Program-made: the position numbers and the translations under genes | Source: an uncultured Eubacteriales bacterium | GTDB lineage: Bacteria; Bacillota; Clostridia; Oscillospirales; Oscillospiraceae | Assembly (NCBI GenBank): GCA_902496595.1 | Contig: CABVBV010000003.1 | Span: 1-44,859, forward strand | DNA: 44,859 nt | Reading direction: 5' to 3' | The notes under the pieces: generated by a model | The model's input: only the letters and a program-made list of their open reading frames with translations | Database searches by the model: none | Told to the model about the DNA's origin: nothing | Shown here: positions 25,083-33,743 of the stretch, one piece after another | Numbering within the stretch: the first letter of the stretch is position 1 | Layout: the number at the start of each line of letters is the position of its first letter

Positions 25083-26207
25083 ATGAGCAAAGACATAGCT
25101 ATCGAACACGCCGTCAAAAGGTACGGGAAAAACACGATAATACCGGATCTGACGGTGAACATCAAAAACAGCGAGCTGTTCACCCTGCTCGGGCCGTCCG
25201 GCTGCGGCAAGACCACCCTGCTGCGGATGATCGCGGGCTTCAACAGCATCGAGGGCGGGGAGATCCGATTCAGCGGCAAGGTGATCAACAATATCCCCGC
25301 CCACCAGAGGAACATCGGCATGGTGTTCCAGGATTACGCCATTTTCCCGCATCTCACGGTCGAAGGGAACGTCATGTACGGGCTGAAGCAGCATAAGGTG
25401 CCGAAGGACGAGGCCAGAAAGCGCATGGAGAATATGCTGCATCTGACGAAGATAGACCAGTATCGGGACAGACTGCCCGAAAACCTCTCGGGCGGCCAGC
25501 AGCAGAGGGTCGCCCTCGCAAGAGCCATAGCTATCCACCCAGACGTGCTGCTGATGGACGAGCCGCTGTGCAACCTTGATGCAAAGCTGAGGGTTGAGAT
25601 GCGCGGCGTCATAAGGGATATCCAGAAAGAGATAGGAATAACCACGGTATACGTCACGCACGACCAGGAAGAGGCCCTCGCGATCTCGGACAGGATAGCC
25701 GTCATGAGCCAGGGCGTTATCCAGCAGGTGGCAGCTCCGTACAATATTTATACCAGGCCGTATAACCTCTTTGTCGCGGACTTCATAGGCCACTCAGGCT
25801 TCATATACGGGCAGATGAGCGGTGAGGGCGGCCGGAGAAATATCAAGCTCAGCGACGGCTGCACGCTGGAAATGGACAATATTCTGCCGGAAGCGCAAAA
25901 CGGCGAGGTGATCGTGGCGATAAGGCCGGAGGAATTTTACGTTTCAAAAGACGGAACCGGCCTGAGCGCGAAGGTAGCAAAGTCCACTTACCTGGGGAAA
26001 TACGTAACCTATGTGGTGGAGTTTTCCGACTGCCGGCTGATGGAAGACCAGGAGCCCATAGAGCTCTCCCAGGATCTGGGCACCGCCACCGAGCTGCTGA
26101 AAGTTGGAGACGAGATAAAGCTGGGCGCACACAGTCACAAGGTAAACGTGTTCTCAGTGGAGAGCAGGGAGACTTGCATACAGGGGGTCGGACGCTATGC
26201 GGATTAA
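25083..26207 (+). CDS. ABC transporter ATP-binding protein, FbpC/PotA type
   Basis: A 374-residue ATPase of the importer. Walker A GPSGCGKT (37-44), Q-loop VFQDYAIFPH, signature LSGGQQQR (135-142), Walker B VLLMDE (155-160) followed by PLCNLDAKLR and the H-loop in YVTHDQEEA. The last ~130 residues form a TOBE-like regulatory domain. GGAGGG lies about 6 nt before the ATG. The permease gene starts inside its last codons, so both are coupled. It belongs to the receptor's operon. Confidence 0.92.
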   Translation: MSKDIAIEHAVKRYGKNTIIPDLTVNIKNSELFTLLGPSGCGKTTLLRMIAGFNSIEGGEIRFSGKVINNIPAHQRNIGMVFQDYAIFPHLTVEGNVMYGLKQHKVPKDEARKRMENMLHLTKIDQYRDRLPENLSGGQQQRVALARAIAIHPDVLLMDEPLCNLDAKLRVEMRGVIRDIQKEIGITTVYVTHDQEEALAISDRIAVMSQGVIQQVAAPYNIYTRPYNLFVADFIGHSGFIYGQMSGEGGRRNIKLSDGCTLEMDNILPEAQNGEVIVAIRPEEFYVSKDGTGLSAKVAKSTYLGKYVTYVVEFSDCRLMEDQEPIELSQDLGTATELLKVGDEIKLGAHSHKVNVFSVESRETCIQGVGRYAD

Positions 26208-27855
26208 GCGCGGATTCCGGCTGGATTTCTGGGGCATTATCACCCTCGCCATCTTCATCCTGTTTGCCATGTTTATGGTCTACCCTCTGGGCAAGCTGCT
26301 GATAAGCGGCTTCAGGGACGCCGCAACGGGGGAGTGGACGCTGAGCAACTTTGCCACTTTTTTCGGGAAAAAGTACTACTCAAACGCCATTTGGCACTCC
26401 CTCACGATAGCCTGCAGCGTGACGGTGATAACGGTGGTGCTGGGCACGATCCTGGCGTATCTCATGACGAGTTTTGAGATAAAGGGCCGGGGCTTCGTGC
26501 AGGTGCTTATCATATTTTCCATGATGTCACCGTCGTTTATCGGCGCGTATTCGTGGGTCATCCTCCTCGGCCGCAGCGGGCTGGTGACGAGCTTCCTTAC
26601 CAACACGCTGCACCTCACTGTGCCCACCATCTACGGAGTGGGGGGCATAGTCCTGGTGCTGACTTTGAAGATGTATTCGTTCATCTACCTCTATGTTTCC
26701 GGGGCGATGAAGAAGGTGGACGTGTCGCTGCTGGAGGCCTCCCGGAGCCTGGGCTGCAGCCCGACCAAAAATGTGGTGCAAATGATCGTGCCGCTGGTGC
26801 TCCCCACGCTGCTGGCAGCCGCGCTCATGGTGTTCATGACATCGATAGCAGATTTCGGCACGGCGATGCTGATAGGCGAGGGTTATCGTGTGCTTCCCGT
26901 CCTGGTCTACCGGGCATTCATGGGCGAGAGCGGTAGCAACGCGAATTTTGCCGCCGCGATAGCCCTGATAATGGTCGTGCTGACTGCGGCGCTCTATTTC
27001 CTGCAAAAGTTTGTAATCGGCCGGATGTCCTTCCGTATGCGTTCGATAAAGAGCATGAAACCGAAGCCCATAAAGGGCTGGCGCAGTGTGCTCGCACACA
27101 TATACATCTACGGCCTCGTCCTGATATCCGTTGTTCCGCAGTGTACCGTCATTGTCACCGCCTTCATCAAAGTCCAGGGTTCGCGCTTTGTCGGCGGCTT
27201 CTCGCTCGAGAGCTTCAAGAGCTCGATTTCGACCATACTGACCAGCGCGAAAAACACATACCTTTTCGGCATCATAGCGATAGTGCTCATCGTACTCATA
27301 GCGATCTTTGTAGCCTACCTCTCGGTCAGGAAGCGCAATCCTTTGACTTCGCTGCTGGACGTGGTAACTGTGTTCCCCTATATCATCTCCGGCTCGATCC
27401 TGGGCATCATGCTGCTGCTATGCTTCAACAAGAAGCCCATCATTCTCAGCGGAACTGCGGCAATAATCATCATTGCGTTCATAATAAGGAGACTGCCGCA
27501 CACGCTCAGATCCAGCGTGGGAATACTCTATCAGATAAGTCCGAGCACGGAGGAGGCGGCGATAAGTCTGGGCGCCGCTCCGCAGAAGGCTTTCTTCGGA
27601 GTGACGTTCAAACTGATGCTCCCCGGTGTAATGACCGGTGCGATATTGAGCTGGGTCACGGTGATAAACGAGCTGAGCGCCTCGCTCATCCTATATACGG
27701 GCAGCACGAAAACGCTGTCTGTCGCGGTGTACGAGCAGGTGTCCAGAGGGAACTACGGTTCAGCCGCTGCAATAGCGTCGGTGCTCATGCTGTCCACAGC
27801 CCTGTCGCTCGTGGTGTTTATGCGGGCGACAAAATCGGAGGAATTTTCACTTTAG
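26197..27855 (+). CDS. ABC transporter permease with two fused membrane domains
   Basis: A 552-residue permease with about twelve membrane segments, made of two BPD_transp_1 halves in one chain, as in FbpB/AfuB. Each half has its EAA loop that docks onto the ATPase: EASRSLGCSPTK in the first half and EEAAISLGAAPQKA in the second. Because both halves are fused, one permease gene suffices for the complex. Its ATG overlaps the ATPase gene by 11 bp, with AGGGGG upstream. The family transports ferric ion or phosphorylated sugars. Confidence 0.92.
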   Translation: MRIKRGFRLDFWGIITLAIFILFAMFMVYPLGKLLISGFRDAATGEWTLSNFATFFGKKYYSNAIWHSLTIACSVTVITVVLGTILAYLMTSFEIKGRGFVQVLIIFSMMSPSFIGAYSWVILLGRSGLVTSFLTNTLHLTVPTIYGVGGIVLVLTLKMYSFIYLYVSGAMKKVDVSLLEASRSLGCSPTKNVVQMIVPLVLPTLLAAALMVFMTSIADFGTAMLIGEGYRVLPVLVYRAFMGESGSNANFAAAIALIMVVLTAALYFLQKFVIGRMSFRMRSIKSMKPKPIKGWRSVLAHIYIYGLVLISVVPQCTVIVTAFIKVQGSRFVGGFSLESFKSSISTILTSAKNTYLFGIIAIVLIVLIAIFVAYLSVRKRNPLTSLLDVVTVFPYIISGSILGIMLLLCFNKKPIILSGTAAIIIIAFIIRRLPHTLRSSVGILYQISPSTEEAAISLGAAPQKAFFGVTFKLMLPGVMTGAILSWVTVINELSASLILYTGSTKTLSVAVYEQVSRGNYGSAAAIASVLMLSTALSLVVFMRATKSEEFSL

Positions 27856-27857
27856 GC

Positions 27858-27886
27858 TTAATCGGGCTTTACCGGCAGAGTATAAT
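27858..27886 (+). promoter_or_regulatory. Promoter of the sensor kinase-regulator-aldolase genes
   Basis: TTAATC (27858-27863), 17 nt, perfect TATAAT (27881-27886), directly after the permease stop. It would allow the kinase, regulator and aldolase genes to be made when the importer is not induced. Confidence 0.6.
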
Positions 27887-27950
27887 ACTACTTGTGGCGC
27901 CGCCGGCTGTCGGAGACGCCTGAATAACGGCTGAGCTTGGAGGTACGGCA

Positions 27951-29660
27951 ATGAAACCGACCGCACACAATTTTTCCCGGGAAGTAAGCAGGATGCTGAC
28001 CAAGTATTCCATCCTTCCCATAACGCTGGCCTTCATCTCGGCAGTACTTGTGCTGTGCGTTTTGTATTACCTATCTCTCAAGTACAGCGTCGTGGAGAGA
28101 AGGGATGAGGCTGCACAGAGGCTTGAAGAGAGCGTGCAGTCGTATAAGGGATATACGGGCCAAATCAGCGGTGATGAGACGCTGCTAAGGCTGCTCAACG
28201 GCGAAGGGGGAAATAAGAGCGCGGCGGAGACGCTGTACGGGTTCATCAACAGCCAAACTGTCAGGGCGGACTTCTATATTCTGAACAGCTCTGGGGAATG
28301 CGTGCTGGGGAGCACGACCATCCTCTCCGACTACCTCGAAATCAAGCCGCCGTTCTATTCCGGAATGCTCTACCGCATGAGCAACGACCCTGACGAGGTG
28401 GTTCTCATGCTGAACAATGCCGGCACAGTGAGGAGAAAGTCGATGGTGCTCTCGGTAGGCACGGCCATCGTGGACGGGGAGGATACCGTAGGCTTCATAG
28501 TATTTGAGTTGGATCCCGAGGAGACTCTGGACTATATCGCCGGCCAAGGCGTGGGCGAGCTCGTGGTAACGGACTCCTACGGCACGGTGCTTCTGACCTC
28601 TAAAAACAGCTATCAGGACAACTATAACAAGCTGGACAGTACGCTGAGTTCGGGAGAAAAGCTGATCTCAAGGCTGGGTTCCAAACTGTTCGTTACGCAT
28701 TGCCCGGTGGGAGATCTGGGGCTTGAACTGTATATCGTAGCTGAGATAGGCTCTATCTATCAGGCCCTTGCCATGACCAGCGCACTGACGCTGTTCCTGC
28801 TTCTGGTTATGCTAATGGCGAACTTCCTGCTGATACGAAGGATGGCGGCGGTGGAGACACGTTCCGTCGACCAGCTCATTGCCGACCTGCACAAAATGCA
28901 GCAGGAAGGCATCTATGTGCCCATAACCACAAAGGAATACGGGGGATTCGCCAGCCTCGAGGAGACGTATGCCAAGCTCATAGAGGATATTCGGAAGCTG
29001 GTCGAAATGAATAAGCAAGAGGCCGTTATGCGCACGACGGCGGAGATAAGGCAGCTGGAATCGCAATTCAATCCACACTTCATATTCAATACGCTAGAAG
29101 TCATTCGCTGCCTGATAAAGCTAGACCCTGCAGGGGCCAACAAGATGATACTGGACTTCTCAGACCTTCTGCGTTACAGCATAGACGGCAGCCGTCAGAT
29201 GGTGCAGCTGAGGGACGACCTCACGTATGTGAAGTCCTACCTCTCGATAGTCCGCCTGCGCAAATCGATAAGCCTGGACTATGAGATAGATATCGAGGAG
29301 GGTGCGCTGGACTGCGTCGTACCGAAACTGAGCCTCCAGCCGATCGTGGAAAACGCGGTCAAGTACGCCGGTGTAGGCCGCGGCGGGCTGAAGATAAAGA
29401 TGGACATACGCCGCCTTGCCGGAGACCTGGTCATGAGCATCGAGGACGACGGGGTGGGCATACAGCCGGAGCTGTTGGCCGAGATCAGGAACGCCATGAA
29501 CCAGCCTCAGACACCGGACAGGTTCTTCGGACTGTACAACGTACACCGCCGGATCCGCCTGATGTACGGGGCGGGCTACGGCCTTGAGATACAGAGCAGG
29601 CCCGGAGAGGGCACAAAGGTGACGGTGAGACTGCCGTTCAGACAGGAGGGGGCGGCATGA
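27951..29660 (+). CDS. Sensor histidine kinase, YesM/LytS-like
   Basis: A 569-residue membrane kinase. A first membrane helix lies at about residues 19-45, an extracellular sensor domain (cache-like by size) from 46 to 271, a second helix at 272-297, then a HAMP-like linker. The phosphoacceptor H376 is in the His_kinase motif QFNPHFIFNTLE, and the ATP-binding domain shows IEDDGVGI and FGLYNVHRRI. YesM-type kinases usually pair with AraC-type regulators controlling carbohydrate uptake. The ATG at 27951 has GGAGGT upstream. It overlaps the response regulator by ATGA, so the pair is clear; the ligand is inferred to be the importer's substrate. Confidence 0.9.
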   Translation: MKPTAHNFSREVSRMLTKYSILPITLAFISAVLVLCVLYYLSLKYSVVERRDEAAQRLEESVQSYKGYTGQISGDETLLRLLNGEGGNKSAAETLYGFINSQTVRADFYILNSSGECVLGSTTILSDYLEIKPPFYSGMLYRMSNDPDEVVLMLNNAGTVRRKSMVLSVGTAIVDGEDTVGFIVFELDPEETLDYIAGQGVGELVVTDSYGTVLLTSKNSYQDNYNKLDSTLSSGEKLISRLGSKLFVTHCPVGDLGLELYIVAEIGSIYQALAMTSALTLFLLLVMLMANFLLIRRMAAVETRSVDQLIADLHKMQQEGIYVPITTKEYGGFASLEETYAKLIEDIRKLVEMNKQEAVMRTTAEIRQLESQFNPHFIFNTLEVIRCLIKLDPAGANKMILDFSDLLRYSIDGSRQMVQLRDDLTYVKSYLSIVRLRKSISLDYEIDIEEGALDCVVPKLSLQPIVENAVKYAGVGRGGLKIKMDIRRLAGDLVMSIEDDGVGIQPELLAEIRNAMNQPQTPDRFFGLYNVHRRIRLMYGAGYGLEIQSRPGEGTKVTVRLPFRQEGAA

Positions 29661-30481
29661 TAAAGGTACTGCTCGTCGAGGATGAGGAGATCATCCGGAG
29701 ACTGCTGGTGTATACGATAGACTGGATGTCCATGGGCTGCACCGTTTCCGGCGAGGCCGGAAACGGCAAGGAGGGGCTCGAGCTCATAGAGAAACTTGAG
29801 CCGGACATTGTCGTTACGGATATCTGTATGCCCGAGCTGGACGGCATACAGATGCTGGAGCGCGGCCTGGAGCGAGGCAGCTTCCAGAGCATACTCCTGA
29901 CCGGGTACGGCGAGTTCGAATATGCCCGCAAGGCCATTGCCCTGGGCAGCGTAGACTATATCCTGAAGCCGATAGACGAGGAGAAATTCTGCATCGCCGT
30001 GCGCAGAGCGGTGGCCAGAGTGCTCGAGAAACGGGCATACGAGAGCGTTATGCGAGAGAGAGCAAGACCTGAGCTCCTGGCTGTGAACATCGAGGAAAAG
30101 CTCCAGGCCTGTGACGACTACTATGTCCGCCGGGTTCTGAGATATATGCAGGAACACTACCGCAGCCATATACGCATAGAGGATCTCGCAGAGCAGATGA
30201 AGATAAGCCCGGGATACCTCAGCAAGCGCTTCAAGGCGGAGACGTCAATGACATTCGGCAGCGCCCTCCAGCACCTGAGAGTCCAGAAAGCCGTCACTCT
30301 CATAGAAGGAGGGGACATGAAGATATACGAGGTCGCCGAAGCCGTCGGTTATTCAAATTATAAGAGGTTCTGCGAGGTGTTCAAGCAGATAACCAAGGTG
30401 ACGCCGACGGAATACGCGGCCATTCAGGACAGGTTCAGACCCGCCGAGGAGATCCGGACAAACGAAAACACGGAGGAATGA
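29657..30481 (+). CDS. Response regulator with AraC-type DNA-binding domain
   Basis: A 274-residue two-component regulator. The receiver domain has the acidic pair E8-D9, phospho-acceptor D55 (IVVTDICMPELDG), T82 region LLTGYGEF and K105 in ILKPIDEE. The C-terminal AraC/HTH_18 domain (about 168-265) includes IEDLAEQMKISPGYLSKRFK and the second helix-turn-helix IYEVAEAVGYSNYKRFCEVFK. It likely binds the CGGGATATA repeats upstream of the importer operon (23793-23867); that is an inference. Confidence 0.92.
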   Translation: MIKVLLVEDEEIIRRLLVYTIDWMSMGCTVSGEAGNGKEGLELIEKLEPDIVVTDICMPELDGIQMLERGLERGSFQSILLTGYGEFEYARKAIALGSVDYILKPIDEEKFCIAVRRAVARVLEKRAYESVMRERARPELLAVNIEEKLQACDDYYVRRVLRYMQEHYRSHIRIEDLAEQMKISPGYLSKRFKAETSMTFGSALQHLRVQKAVTLIEGGDMKIYEVAEAVGYSNYKRFCEVFKQITKVTPTEYAAIQDRFRPAEEIRTNENTEE

Positions 30482-30484
30482 GCA

Positions 30485-31135
30485 ATGAACGATATGCTTG
30501 AGGGCATTCTTGAGAAAAAGATCATAACGATAGTGAGGGGCACATACGGCAGAGAGCTGCTCTGCCTGTCGCGGGCCCTGTACGACGGAGGGATCCGATT
30601 CATGGAGGTGACATTCGACCAGAGCGACCCCGCCTGCCTGGACAAAACGGCGGAGGCGATCGCCATGCTGGACGAGAACTATAAGGGCGCCATGCACTTC
30701 GGCGCAGGAACCGTGCTGAGCAGGAAACAGGTGGATGCAGCCCGCTCGGCCGGGGCCGGGTTCATCATCTCCCCAAATACCGACCCTGATATAATCAAAT
30801 ATACCAGGGACTGCGGACTCATCTCCATACCTGGGGCCATGACGCCGTCCGAGATCCTGACAGCGCACAACTGCGGGGCAGACCTTGTAAAGCTCTTCCC
30901 CGCCGCCACTCTGGGAGAGAGATACGTCAAGGATATCCTGGCCCCGATAAGCCACGTAAAAATCATAGCCACAGCCGGAATAACCGAGGACAACTTCCGC
31001 CGCTTCCTCGAGCTGGGCCTCAAGGGGGCGGGGATCAGCGGACGCCTGACGGATAAAAAGCTGATAGCCGCCGGGGACTGGATGGAGTTCACCAGAAGAG
31101 CCGAAACCTTCGTGAATATAGCCGCAGAGTTTTAA
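30485..31135 (+). CDS. 2-dehydro-3-deoxy-phosphogluconate (KDPG/KHG) aldolase
   Basis: A 216-residue class I aldolase splitting 2-keto-3-deoxy-6-phosphogluconate into pyruvate and glyceraldehyde 3-phosphate. The Schiff-base lysine is K136 in ADLVKLFPA; R18 (IVRG) and E41 (FMEVTF) are the expected active-site residues, and FGAGTVL and ISPNTDP are family marks. It starts three bases after the response regulator, with GGAGGA before it. Its place links the importer and sensor to a sugar acid or its phosphate that flows through KDPG. The stop codon and last codons lie in a hairpin repeat module. Confidence 0.93.
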   Translation: MNDMLEGILEKKIITIVRGTYGRELLCLSRALYDGGIRFMEVTFDQSDPACLDKTAEAIAMLDENYKGAMHFGAGTVLSRKQVDAARSAGAGFIISPNTDPDIIKYTRDCGLISIPGAMTPSEILTAHNCGADLVKLFPAATLGERYVKDILAPISHVKIIATAGITEDNFRRFLELGLKGAGISGRLTDKKLIAAGDWMEFTRRAETFVNIAAEF

Positions 31136-31157
31136 GCTGCGAAACTCTGCGAGGTCT
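31123..31157. repeat. Dispersed hairpin repeat spanning the KDPG aldolase stop
   Basis: CGCAGAGTTT (31123-31132) pairs with AAACTCTGCG (31142-31151). The left arm encodes the aldolase's last three residues. The core matches 23668-23712 and 42691-42704. Confidence 0.65.
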
Positions 31158-31158
31158 A

Positions 31159-31198
31159 AAGCCAAAGCGGACGGGAAAGCTCCCGTCCGCTTTGGCTT
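31159..31198. terminator. Bidirectional terminator between aldolase and folD
   Basis: Perfect 18-bp stem with arms at 31159-31176 and 31181-31198 and an AAGC loop; A-rich on the left (TAAA) and followed by a T-rich region to the right. It can end transcription from both the plus-strand aldolase and minus-strand folD. Confidence 0.8.
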
Positions 31199-31215
31199 CA
31201 AGCTGTTCGTTCTTA

Positions 31216-32058
31216 TTATAACCTCTCTGCGGCTTCGACGGTGTGCAGGGCGAGGATGGCGGCGGTTATTCTGCCAATTCCTCCAGGTACCGGGGTGAGA
31301 CTGGAGACGATGCTTTCGGCCGCAGCCCGGTCGACATCGCCTTTGAGACCGTCAGGGGTGACGTTGGTGCCTACGTCTATGACCGTCTGCCCTTCTGCAA
31401 AACAGCCTGCCCCCAGCAGACCTGCGCGGCCAACTGCGGCAATGACAATATCGCAGCTTCGGCATATGTCTTCAAGACCCTTGGTTTTGGAGTGACAAAG
31501 CGTCACCGTGGCATCTCTCGACCCGAGCAGCATGGCCAAGGGCTTGCCGACCACCAGGCTCCTTCCGACAACGGCTATTCTGCTGCCGCTGACCGTTATG
31601 CCGTAGTAATCCAAAAGTTCCAGCACCGCCCTCGCCGTGCATGGCGCAAAGCCCTCGCCGGCGCCGATGAAAACCGAGGCCAGAGAACTGGGCGTGATCC
31701 CGTCCACATCCTTCGAAGGCGACAGCTGAGCACAGGCGGCAGACTCCGTGTCCGGATCGGGCATGGGCCGGAGCAGCAGCGCACCGTGGACTCCGGGCTC
31801 CGCATTTATGCTCTTCACCGCGTGCAGCACGGCTTCCTTAGGTGAATTGTCCGGCAGTACTACGCTGAAGGCTTCGACTCCGGCGGCAGAGCAGGCTCTC
31901 TTTGCGGCTTTCTCATACGACTGTCCGGCTTCCTGTTCACCGACCCTGAGTATTACAAGCGTTGGGGCAACGCCGCGCTCCCTCAGAGCCCTCACCCTTA
32001 CAGAGAGGCCCGCTGTCAGAGCCTCCGCGACCGGAGCCCCGCTCAATATCCTGGCCAT
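31216..32058 (-). CDS. folD: FolD: methylene-THF dehydrogenase with lost cyclohydrolase residues
   Basis: A 280-residue FolD. Family marks: SPSKDVDGITP (113-122), PCTARAVLELL, VVGRSLVVGKPLAMLL, CHSKT and TPVPGGIGRIT. Aligned by eye without gaps to E. coli FolD, the catalytic lysine (YVASK) is replaced by Ala52 (YEKAAK), and the glutamine of VQLPLP is Leu96 (LLRPMP). These residues are essential for the cyclohydrolase step, whereas the dehydrogenase reaction can go on without the lysine. It is coupled (TGATG) to fchA, which may carry out the cyclohydrolase step. Also odd is GGIGRIT in place of GGVGPMT. Confidence 0.9.
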   Translation of the reverse strand: MARILSGAPVAEALTAGLSVRVRALRERGVAPTLVILRVGEQEAGQSYEKAAKRACSAAGVEAFSVVLPDNSPKEAVLHAVKSINAEPGVHGALLLRPMPDPDTESAACAQLSPSKDVDGITPSSLASVFIGAGEGFAPCTARAVLELLDYYGITVSGSRIAVVGRSLVVGKPLAMLLGSRDATVTLCHSKTKGLEDICRSCDIVIAAVGRAGLLGAGCFAEGQTVIDVGTNVTPDGLKGDVDRAAAESIVSSLTPVPGGIGRITAAILALHTVEAAERL

Positions 32059-32678
32059 CAGCCTATCCTCTCCTCAACGATTCTCAGGCCCTCGTCTATG
32101 ACGGGCCCGTACTGCTCAAAAACCAGCTCGCACTCGCGCCGAAGCGTCATGGCAAAGACGTCGTCGGTCATTCCGGCGGCGTTTATCAGGATGTTCAGCC
32201 GAGCGGCCAGCATCGCGGCGCGGCAGAGTTCCAGACCTACTCCCACGTCGGATATCGCGCCCTTCGCACCCTTGTCGGCGAGGGAACGCAGCGTTTCGGC
32301 GGCCTGGGCGGCGGTGTACATCACCTCGGTGGGTATAAAGCAGGCCACCCTGAGGGCGGAATCCATGTGCGCGGCCCGCTCCGGGTCGTCCGCAGGGAGC
32401 GACAGATATTTCTTGAGCGGCTCGAAAGCCTTTGCGTCCTCGTCGATGAGCCGGAGCATATACTTCCTGGTCAGCTCCAGCTTTTCCAGCGCCGAGGCAA
32501 TGTCGGCCTCATACTCCGCGTACTTCTTTTTCCCTGTCGTGAGGTTGCAGACCATCGAGCCGAGCGCTGCGGCAAGGGCGCCGGCAAGCGCCGCAGCGCC
32601 GCCTCCACCGGGTACCGCGTCTTTGGAGGCCAGGGCCTCGGTGAAAGCGTCCAGTTTCATTTCAGCAAATATTTCCAT
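32058..32678 (-). CDS. fchA: FchA-family cyclodeaminase/cyclohydrolase
   Basis: A 206-residue all-helical protein of the formiminotetrahydrofolate cyclodeaminase family, also found as 5,10-methenyl-THF cyclohydrolase in methylotrophs. Marks: AVPGGGGAAALAGALAAALGSMV near residues 21-43, and DEDAKAF, where the family keeps its folate-site acidic residues. The ATG at 32678 has AGGAG about 7 nt upstream; the longer frame to 32738 is rejected. Its stop overlaps the folD start by one base. Next to the altered FolD, methenyl-THF cyclohydrolysis is the most economical function; formiminoglycine or histidine breakdown is the alternative. Confidence 0.9.
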   Translation of the reverse strand: MEIFAEMKLDAFTEALASKDAVPGGGGAAALAGALAAALGSMVCNLTTGKKKYAEYEADIASALEKLELTRKYMLRLIDEDAKAFEPLKKYLSLPADDPERAAHMDSALRVACFIPTEVMYTAAQAAETLRSLADKGAKGAISDVGVGLELCRAAMLAARLNILINAAGMTDDVFAMTLRRECELVFEQYGPVIDEGLRIVEERIG

Positions 32679-32692
32679 TATAAAGCTCCTGA

Positions 32693-33742
32693 CTATATTA
32701 AATGCCTGTTGACGAAAGGTATTTTCGAGAGCAGCCACCAGACTCCGAGACTGAGTGCGAAGACCACTGCCGTGTCCACAGGTACGGCGATGACGGCAGG
32801 CATGAGCGTCAGGCCGAGGCCGAGCTGGCGTATTGCCATGACGAAAGCGTGGTGGGCCAGATAAATACAGAAACTGGCTTTTACAAGTACGGCAGTCCTC
32901 GGACTGCTGACCCTGCCGGAGAAAAGACAGCGGGCGGCGCCGAAAACTCCGTAGGCCATGAGGGCGGGCCCGGGGGACATTCCCTCCATGAAGACTTCAA
33001 CGAGCTCTCCGCGTTCTTGCGAGAGAAGCAGAGTGCCAAGAAAGCTGAAGGCAAAGCCGAGCGCAAAGCAGCATACATACCTGCGCAGCAGCTCCGGTCT
33101 CGGCTGCCTCGAGTACATGACATGACCGAGCAGAGCGTATCCCATCGCAGCCCAGCTCATGTTCAGCGGGTATTGGTTCGTTATCCCCCCGAGCAGGCTC
33201 AGAGGAGGCCGGAGCTTCGCAAGCGGCCAGATTATCCCCAGTACCGCCCAGATGAAAATCGCCCAGTTCAATTCCTTCTCGTCCGCGCCCCGGACAAGGG
33301 CCCGGAGCACCGGAAGAAGAGCATAGAGCAGCAGAAGTATCTGAAGATAGTACAGATGAAAATGGTGGTTGAACCTGAGCGTTTGAACAACAGAATCGAT
33401 GAGGAGATCGGGCTGCAAAACGCCTGTGAAGATGTAAGTGCCGACGGCGTTGTAGATGAAATACAGCCAGGCCCAGACCAGCAGGATTATGAGTATCCTC
33501 AAAAAATAGCGCCTGAAGATGTCGCGGCCGGTGAGCTTCCGCTCAGGCGAGAGCATGAGAGCACCGGTACACATGAAGAAAACAGGCACTGCAAAGCGGG
33601 CGAGCACGTCCCAAGCCGCACATGAGATCCAGTTGAAGCTGCCCACCTCAAAGAGCTTCAGCCCGTAGCCGGAGCAGTGGATAACTATTACCCCTACGCA
33701 GGCAAGCAGTTTTATCGCGTCGGGCGCGAGTTCACGCTTCAT
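32693..33742 (-). CDS. Acyltransferase family 3 membrane protein
   Basis: A 349-residue integral membrane protein with about ten hydrophobic segments. It starts PDAIKLLACVGVIVIHCSG, which holds the family's membrane-embedded histidine, and carries the second FMCTGALML motif. The family (OafA/WecH/YrhL) adds acetyl or other acyl groups to surface sugars or cell-wall polymers. Two starts are possible: ATG 33742 directly after the upstream gene's stop (TGAAATG), or TTG 33754 with GGGGGTG at good distance; ATG is listed. It is 14 bp before fchA and overlaps or touches the O-antigen-ligase-like gene, so all four minus-strand genes may form one operon. Confidence 0.82.
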   Translation of the reverse strand: MKRELAPDAIKLLACVGVIVIHCSGYGLKLFEVGSFNWISCAAWDVLARFAVPVFFMCTGALMLSPERKLTGRDIFRRYFLRILIILLVWAWLYFIYNAVGTYIFTGVLQPDLLIDSVVQTLRFNHHFHLYYLQILLLLYALLPVLRALVRGADEKELNWAIFIWAVLGIIWPLAKLRPPLSLLGGITNQYPLNMSWAAMGYALLGHVMYSRQPRPELLRRYVCCFALGFAFSFLGTLLLSQERGELVEVFMEGMSPGPALMAYGVFGAARCLFSGRVSSPRTAVLVKASFCIYLAHHAFVMAIRQLGLGLTLMPAVIAVPVDTAVVFALSLGVWWLLSKIPFVNRHLI

Positions 33743-33743
33743 T

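Noticed and set aside
23901..27855. Iron uptake operon
   Set aside because: Family names suggest it, but the iron-binding tyrosine pair is not seen and the neighbours are sugar-type sensors and KDPG aldolase; no Fur box was recognised.
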